Made by a program: the position numbers and the translations under genes
Notes under the pieces: generated by a model
Database searches by the model: none
Told to the model about the DNA's origin: nothing
Seen by the model: only the letters and a program-made list of their open reading frames with translations
In this document: one piece after another, positions 60,042-64,000 of the stretch
Layout: every line of letters begins with the position of its first letter
Numbering within the stretch: the stretch's first letter is position 1
Assembly: GCA_046349515.1 (NCBI GenBank)
Contig: JAXMCE010000012.1
Span: forward strand, 43,708-107,707
DNA length: 64,000 bases
Reading direction: 5' to 3'
Origin: JBGPGW01 sp046349515
GTDB taxonomy: Bacteria > Pseudomonadota > Alphaproteobacteria > CADEGL01

Positions 60042-61052
60042 TTACTTGATCGTGAAGCCCGCGCTCACGGGATCGGCCGGATCCATGAGCCACTTGGCAT
60101 AACCGATCACGTTCGCCGTTCCCTTGATGGTCGGAACGAACGCACGGTGGTTGCCGAGCTTCGTCTCGCTGACGAGGCAGCCTTCGAAGGTTCCGCTGCC
60201 GAGCAGGCCTTCGGACCGGATCGTCTGGCCGACCTTGATGCGACCGTGGGATTCGAGCATGGCCATCATCGCGCAGGTGCCCGTCCCGCCGGGCGAGCGG
60301 TCCATCTTGCCGTCCGCGAAGACGTGCACGCAGCGGTAGAACGCCTCGGGCCGCGTCGAGTCATGGTAGAACGTCACGAAGTCCAGGTGATTGATGTGCT
60401 TCTGTGTGGGGTGCTGCACCTTGGCCTTCTCGCGCACGAGCGCCTTCGCGACCTGGCCGAGCTCGGAGAGGTACTGGCCGTTCTCGGGACCGATGCGCTT
60501 CGCATGGTCGCCTAGATTGATCTGGATAAAATAGTTTCCGCCGAAGGCGATATCGGCCTTGACCGGCCCGACGCCCGGAAGGTCGATCGGGATATCCCGC
60601 TCGGCGACGTAGCACGGAACGTTCTCGAAGCGCGTCCATTCCGTCGTGGTGTCGGTCGAAGCGACCTCGGCCGTCACGGGGCCGGCCGTCGTCTCGAAGC
60701 GGATCGTCGTGCGCGAGCCAGTCGCGGGCATGAGCCCGTGGGAGACCATGGCCATCCCGAGCGCGAGCGTCCCATGCCCGCACATGTCGTGGAAGCGCGT
60801 GCTGTCGATCCAGATCATCCCGGCGTCGAAATCGGGCGAGGAGGGCGGCGTCACGAAGACGCCGAACATGTTCTTGTGGCCGCGCGGCTCGCTCATGAGC
60901 GCCTTTCTCAGCCAGTCGTATTTGTCTTGAAGAAATTTGCGCTTGCCGAGGATGTCGAGGCCGTGCGGATAGGGGATGCCGGCATGCACGATGCAGGTCG
61001 GCTCGCCTTCCGTGTGGGTGTAGATGCAGTCGATGTAGTGGGTCCTCAGCAT
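60042..61052 (-). CDS. proline racemase superfamily protein with altered active site
   Basis: A 336-residue member of the proline racemase/hydroxyproline epimerase superfamily. The first catalytic cysteine is Cys91 in HDMCGHGTLALG. The second site, normally DRSPCGTGTSA in racemases and epimerases or with Thr in 3-hydroxyproline dehydratases, reads DRSPGGTGTCA with Gly255, and a new Cys260 is five residues on. One-base epimerisation by two cysteines is therefore doubtful, and a dehydratase or other lyase activity is possible. It is followed by an SDR and preceded by a DadA-like oxidase, a context common in hydroxyproline degradation. Confidence 0.85.
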   Translation of the reverse strand: MLRTHYIDCIYTHTEGEPTCIVHAGIPYPHGLDILGKRKFLQDKYDWLRKALMSEPRGHKNMFGVFVTPPSSPDFDAGMIWIDSTRFHDMCGHGTLALGMAMVSHGLMPATGSRTTIRFETTAGPVTAEVASTDTTTEWTRFENVPCYVAERDIPIDLPGVGPVKADIAFGGNYFIQINLGDHAKRIGPENGQYLSELGQVAKALVREKAKVQHPTQKHINHLDFVTFYHDSTRPEAFYRCVHVFADGKMDRSPGGTGTCAMMAMLESHGRIKVGQTIRSEGLLGSGTFEGCLVSETKLGNHRAFVPTIKGTANVIGYAKWLMDPADPVSAGFTIK

Positions 61053-61136
61053 CGCGGCACTCCCGAATCGCGCAGTGGCATGGCGGCATTGTAGCGGCCG
61101 GGACCGGGCCGCCCAAGGGCCGGGCCTGCCGCGCGG

Positions 61137-62402
61137 TCAGAATCGGCCCGGTCGAAGCGGCGCAATGTCGACGGGCGGCGGGCGGCGGGACGTCAAGGCG
61201 GCGACGATCTCGGCCGTCACGGCGCCGAGCGTGAGCCCGAGATGGCCGTGGCCGAAGGCGCAGATGATGCGCGGGAGTCCGGGCAGCGCCCCGATGATGG
61301 GGAGCGAATCGGGGCTGGACGGGCGGTGACCCATCCAACGCACGGCGTCGCGCCCGTCGAGACCCGGCAGGAGCGCGCGCGCAGGCTCGAGAAACAAATC
61401 GGCGCGCCGCCAATTGGGTGGCGCATCGAGGCCGGCGAACTCGGCCGTGCCGGCGAGGCGCAGCCCGCCCGCAAGTGGCGTCATCACGAATCGGTGGTCG
61501 CCGGCGCGCACGGGCCGGCGGAGTTGGACGCGCGGCTGTGGGAGCATGAGGTGATAGCCGCGCTCCGACTCGAGAGCGACGCGGGTGCCGAGCGGCTCGA
61601 CCAGCGCCTTCGACCAGATGCCCGCGGTGATGATCGCGCGATCGGCGCGTTCTGATGCCGCTTCGCCGACGATCGTGGGCCGTCCGTCGGCGTCCATCTC
61701 GATCTGCCGGACGCGGAGCTTCTGAAGTTCGCCGCCCTCGCGGGCGAAGGCGCTCGCAAGCTCGGCCGAGAGCGTGGCCGGATCGATGCAATGGGCGACG
61801 TCCGGGTAGAACAAGGCATCGAGCAGGTCGCGGGCGAGCGCCGGCTCGAATTGGGGAAGCTCCGCCGCGGCGATCCGCTCGACGCGCACGCCATGACGGC
61901 GCTGGAGCGCAACCTCCGTCTCCATCGCCGCAAGCTTCCTCGGATCCCGGAAGACCTGGAGAACGCCCTCGCGCTTCAGGAGGCGCGCACTCGACTCGGC
62001 GCCGAGGAGCGTCTGCCAGGCTTCGATCGAGCGGCCGACAAGGGCGACGAGCATTGCCGCGATGCGGTCGACTTCGCGCGGCGTGCTGGCCCGTAGGATC
62101 TTGAGGAACCACGGCAGCATCGAGGGCATGTGGCCCCAGCGAAAGGCAAGCGGGCCCAAGGGATCGAGGAGCATCTCCGGGATCTGCTTCCAGAATCCCG
62201 GCATCGCCAAGGGCACGACGAAGCTCGTCGCGATGAGCGCCGCGTTGCCAAAGGACGTCATGCTGCCGGGCGGCTCCGGATCGTAGAGGGTCACCCGGTG
62301 GCCCAAGCGCCGCAGCTTGAGCGCAGTCGCAAGGCCGACGACGCCGGCGCCGATGACGGCAATGCGCTCGGCTTCAGCGCGTGCGTTCGGGGATTCGCTC
62401 AT
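61137..62402 (-). CDS. DadA-like D-amino-acid/imino-acid dehydrogenase
   Basis: A 421-residue FAD oxidoreductase. VIGAGVVGLATALKLRRLGHRVTLYDPEPPG is the Rossmann FAD segment (about 15-45), FGNAALI follows, and the C-terminal GHGHLGLTLG closes the FAD site. The SFGNAA motif is shared by DadA and D-hydroxyproline dehydrogenases. The neighbouring racemase-like gene suggests oxidation of a cyclic D-imino acid; the divergent phnW on the other side also makes an aminophosphonate oxidase possible. GAGGGA is the ribosome site. Confidence 0.85.
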   Translation of the reverse strand: MSESPNARAEAERIAVIGAGVVGLATALKLRRLGHRVTLYDPEPPGSMTSFGNAALIATSFVVPLAMPGFWKQIPEMLLDPLGPLAFRWGHMPSMLPWFLKILRASTPREVDRIAAMLVALVGRSIEAWQTLLGAESSARLLKREGVLQVFRDPRKLAAMETEVALQRRHGVRVERIAAAELPQFEPALARDLLDALFYPDVAHCIDPATLSAELASAFAREGGELQKLRVRQIEMDADGRPTIVGEAASERADRAIITAGIWSKALVEPLGTRVALESERGYHLMLPQPRVQLRRPVRAGDHRFVMTPLAGGLRLAGTAEFAGLDAPPNWRRADLFLEPARALLPGLDGRDAVRWMGHRPSSPDSLPIIGALPGLPRIICAFGHGHLGLTLGAVTAEIVAALTSRRPPPVDIAPLRPGRF

Positions 62403-62474
62403 GGCGGTCCCTCATCTCCTCTCGATCGCGAACATGGATGCATGGCAGCGGGCGGGCTTTCATCATCACGCGCG

Positions 62475-63362
62475 TCACGTCGCGCGGTCTTGGGACAAAT
62501 CCACCATCCGGGCGGCGACGTCGAGGAAAGCCCGGATGCCGGGAAAGTGGCGCCGCGCGGCAAGCGTGACGACGTACTCTCCCACATCGAGCGCCGCGCC
62601 GTCGATCGCAAGGCGCGCGAAGCGCGGGTCGCGCGTGAATTCCCGGTCGAACGCGACGCCCATGCCGAATCCGGCGGCAACCGCCTCTCGCACGGCCTCT
62701 CGGCTCTGGATGACCATCACGCGGCCGAGCCCGATCCCGGACGATTCCCGCGCCACGTCGAACACCTCGCGCGTGACGGAGCCCGGCTCCCTCAGCACCA
62801 TGTCCGCACCCTCGAGATCTCTGAACGCGACCGAGGTCCGCGAGGCCCATGGGTGGCGTTTCGGCACGAACAGGACCAGGCGGTCCCGCCTGTAGGGAAG
62901 AACGTGGAACGCCTCATCGATCGGATTCTTGGCCGTCACGCCCACATCGGCCCGGTAGTTCATGAGGTCGGCCAGGACCTCATCCGAGTTCCCCACATTG
63001 AGCGACAGGATCACGTCCGCATGGCGGCGTTTGATCTCGGCCATGATCGGCAGCGCGTGCACGGCGTTGTCCGCGCTGACCCGAAGTGCGCCGAGGACTT
63101 GGTTGTGAGCGCCGGAGAGAAGCGCCTCCGCATCCTCCTCGAGCGCGAAAAGGCGCTCGGTGATGGCTTGTAACGCCGAGCCGAGGGCGGTCAGCTGGAC
63201 CGTGCGGCCGCGCCGCTCGAAGAGGCTGACGCCGTAGCCCGTTTCGAGCGCTTTGACCTGGCCCGAGAGATTCGGTTGGCTCAACCCCGAAGAGCGTGCC
63301 GCGCGAGTGAAGCTGCCCTCGCGCGCGACCAGATGGAAAGCCCGGAGATAGTTTCGATTCAC
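62475..63362 (-). CDS. LysR-family transcriptional regulator
   Basis: A 295-residue regulator with the N-terminal winged helix-turn-helix (RAFHLVAREGSFTRAARSSGLSQPNLSGQVKALE, residues 6-40) and a C-terminal substrate-binding domain. Translation begins at a GTG preceded by AGGG. It is divergent from the phnW gene and reads into the DadA-like gene on its own strand, so it may control either or both; LysR regulators commonly control the divergent gene. Its effector is not evident. Confidence 0.92.
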   Translation of the reverse strand: MNRNYLRAFHLVAREGSFTRAARSSGLSQPNLSGQVKALETGYGVSLFERRGRTVQLTALGSALQAITERLFALEEDAEALLSGAHNQVLGALRVSADNAVHALPIMAEIKRRHADVILSLNVGNSDEVLADLMNYRADVGVTAKNPIDEAFHVLPYRRDRLVLFVPKRHPWASRTSVAFRDLEGADMVLREPGSVTREVFDVARESSGIGLGRVMVIQSREAVREAVAAGFGMGVAFDREFTRDPRFARLAIDGAALDVGEYVVTLAARRHFPGIRAFLDVAARMVDLSQDRAT

Positions 63363-63388
63363 GCAGTACCCTAATTATAAGTGACACG

Positions 63389-63414
63389 AATATATCATAT
63401 CAAAAACATATATT
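63389..63414. promoter_or_regulatory. inverted repeat, candidate LysR operator
   Basis: AATATAT (63,389-63,395) and ATATATT (63,408-63,414) are perfect inverted repeats with a 12-base spacer, in a locally AT-rich part of the 138-base region between the LysR gene and phnW. LysR sites are often AT-rich interrupted dyads of about this size. Confidence 0.5.
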
Positions 63415-63500
63415 GGACTGATTGTACGATCCGGCGATAGCGTTTCAATCGCAGCCGAAAGGCGGCGGGTTTCTTCATCTCCGAGAGCGGAACGAACGCC

Positions 63501-64000
63501 ATGTCGAACGTCGCCAGGACTGAAACGGGCGATCCCATCCTCTTGACGCCCGGCCCTTTGACCACCTCGCGCACCGTCAAGGCCGCGATGCTCCATGATT
63601 GGGGGTCGCGCGACGCGGCCTTCATCCGCATCAACCGCGAGGTCCTGGAGCGCGTCGCGGCGATCGCCGGCGGTACGGACAGTCACGTCACGGTCCCCAT
63701 GCAAGGAAGCGGGACGTTTGCGGTCGAGGCCATGTTGACGAGCTTCGTGCCGCGCGACGGCAAGGTGCTGATCCTCATCAACGGCGCTTACGGGAAGCGG
63801 GCCGCCAAGATCTGCACTTACGCGGGCCGCGCGCACGCCGTTCTCGAATCACCCGAGGATACGCCGCCCAATCTTGCCTCGCTCGACGTGATGCTCGGAC
63901 AGGAGCCGGCCATCACGCACGTCTTCGCGGTCCATGTCGAGACGACGAGCGGCATCCTCAATCCGATCGAGGAGATCGCGGCGACGGTGCGGCGGCACGG
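63501..64000 (+). CDS. phnW: 2-aminoethylphosphonate-pyruvate transaminase (partial)
   Basis: The 5' part of a gene cut by the window end; 166 codons are visible. The translation starts MSNVARTETGDPILLTPG, and the LTPGPLTTSRTVKAAML and HDWGSRDAAF segments are characteristic of PhnW, a class V PLP aminotransferase that turns 2-aminoethylphosphonate into phosphonoacetaldehyde. VPMQGSGTFAVEAML forms the PLP phosphate loop, and HVETTSGILNP precedes the PLP lysine, which lies beyond the window. The divergent LysR regulator is a usual partner. Confidence 0.85.
   Translation, partial: MSNVARTETGDPILLTPGPLTTSRTVKAAMLHDWGSRDAAFIRINREVLERVAAIAGGTDSHVTVPMQGSGTFAVEAMLTSFVPRDGKVLILINGAYGKRAAKICTYAGRAHAVLESPEDTPPNLASLDVMLGQEPAITHVFAVHVETTSGILNPIEEIAATVRRH

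Noticed and set aside
1..64000. RNA genes, CRISPR arrays, insertion sequences, phage or attachment sites
   Set aside because: No tRNA- or rRNA-like stretch, repeat-spacer array, transposase or integrase reading frame was seen anywhere; small non-coding RNAs cannot be excluded by eye.

Overview
This 64 kb window is high-GC, densely packed bacterial chromosome with no rRNA, tRNA, CRISPR array, insertion sequence or prophage that I can see. It looks like an alphaproteobacterium of the Rhodospirillales/Hyphomicrobiales type. The reasons are a Caulobacter-like pilA-cpa/tad pilus locus, a TTAA-N7-TTAA (CtrA-type) site in front of pilA, and a large set of catabolic enzymes: type III CoA-transferases, AtzE-type amidase, creatinase-fold hydrolases, hydantoinase/oxoprolinase and AtuA-like proteins. 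The lifestyle suggested is an aerobic soil or water heterotroph feeding on amides, N-methyl compounds, imino acids and phosphonates. Species cannot be named from the sequence.

Layout. 0.3-5.3 kb holds mixed genes: polysaccharide deacetylase, FAD oxidoreductase, TlpA-like thioredoxin, ankyrin protein, universal stress protein and a 2OG-Fe oxygenase. 5.4-13.3 kb holds a creatinase/DoeA-like hydrolase, an amidohydrolase and acyl-CoA genes (acyl-CoA dehydrogenase, PaaK-like ligase, CaiB-type transferase, AMP-ligase). 13.4-26.2 kb is a C-N bond catabolic block. It has a VOC protein, a RidA and an AtzG/AtzE-like amidase pair, which meet head-on a minus-strand operon of creatinase-like protein, TauD-type dioxygenase and both subunits of an N,N-dimethylformamidase-like enzyme. 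After these come a class IV aminotransferase, a third creatinase-like protein with cysK, an SDR and an LLM flavin oxidoreductase.

26.2-37.6 kb is one Tad (Flp) pilus locus: pilA, cpaB, cpaC, a small cpaD-like lipoprotein, cpaE, cpaF, tadB, tadC, a TPR-SPOR lipoprotein, a second TPR lipoprotein and the prepilin peptidase cpaA. An AT-rich regulatory region precedes pilA, and two tandem perfect hairpins separate pilA from cpaB.

37.7-45.2 kb is a plus-strand run of M20 hydrolase, HyuA, HyuB and a dimethylglycine/sarcosine dehydrogenase, which together could open N-methylhydantoin-like rings and oxidise the N-methylglycine product. 45.3-50.4 kb has two Rid proteins, an SDR, an ABM-like protein, an enolase-superfamily enzyme and a patatin lipoprotein with a small PEGA-like partner. 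50.8-59.3 kb is a plus-strand block of AtuA-like (DUF1446) and DUF4387 proteins, a polyamine-type ABC transporter, a CoA-transferase, a thiolase-fold protein with a degenerate active site, and its DUF35 partner. 59.3-63.4 kb is a minus-strand run of SDR, proline-racemase-like protein, DadA-like oxidase and LysR regulator. The regulator diverges from a 2-aminoethylphosphonate transaminase gene (phnW) cut off by the window end.

The strongest candidates for unusual biology are the dimethylformamidase-like operon with a metal-free creatinase-fold partner, the three such paralogues within 18 kb, the proline-racemase homologue with Gly at the second catalytic cysteine, the thiolase/DUF35 pair without thiolase catalytic residues, and the compact Tad locus with a SPOR-tailed TPR protein.
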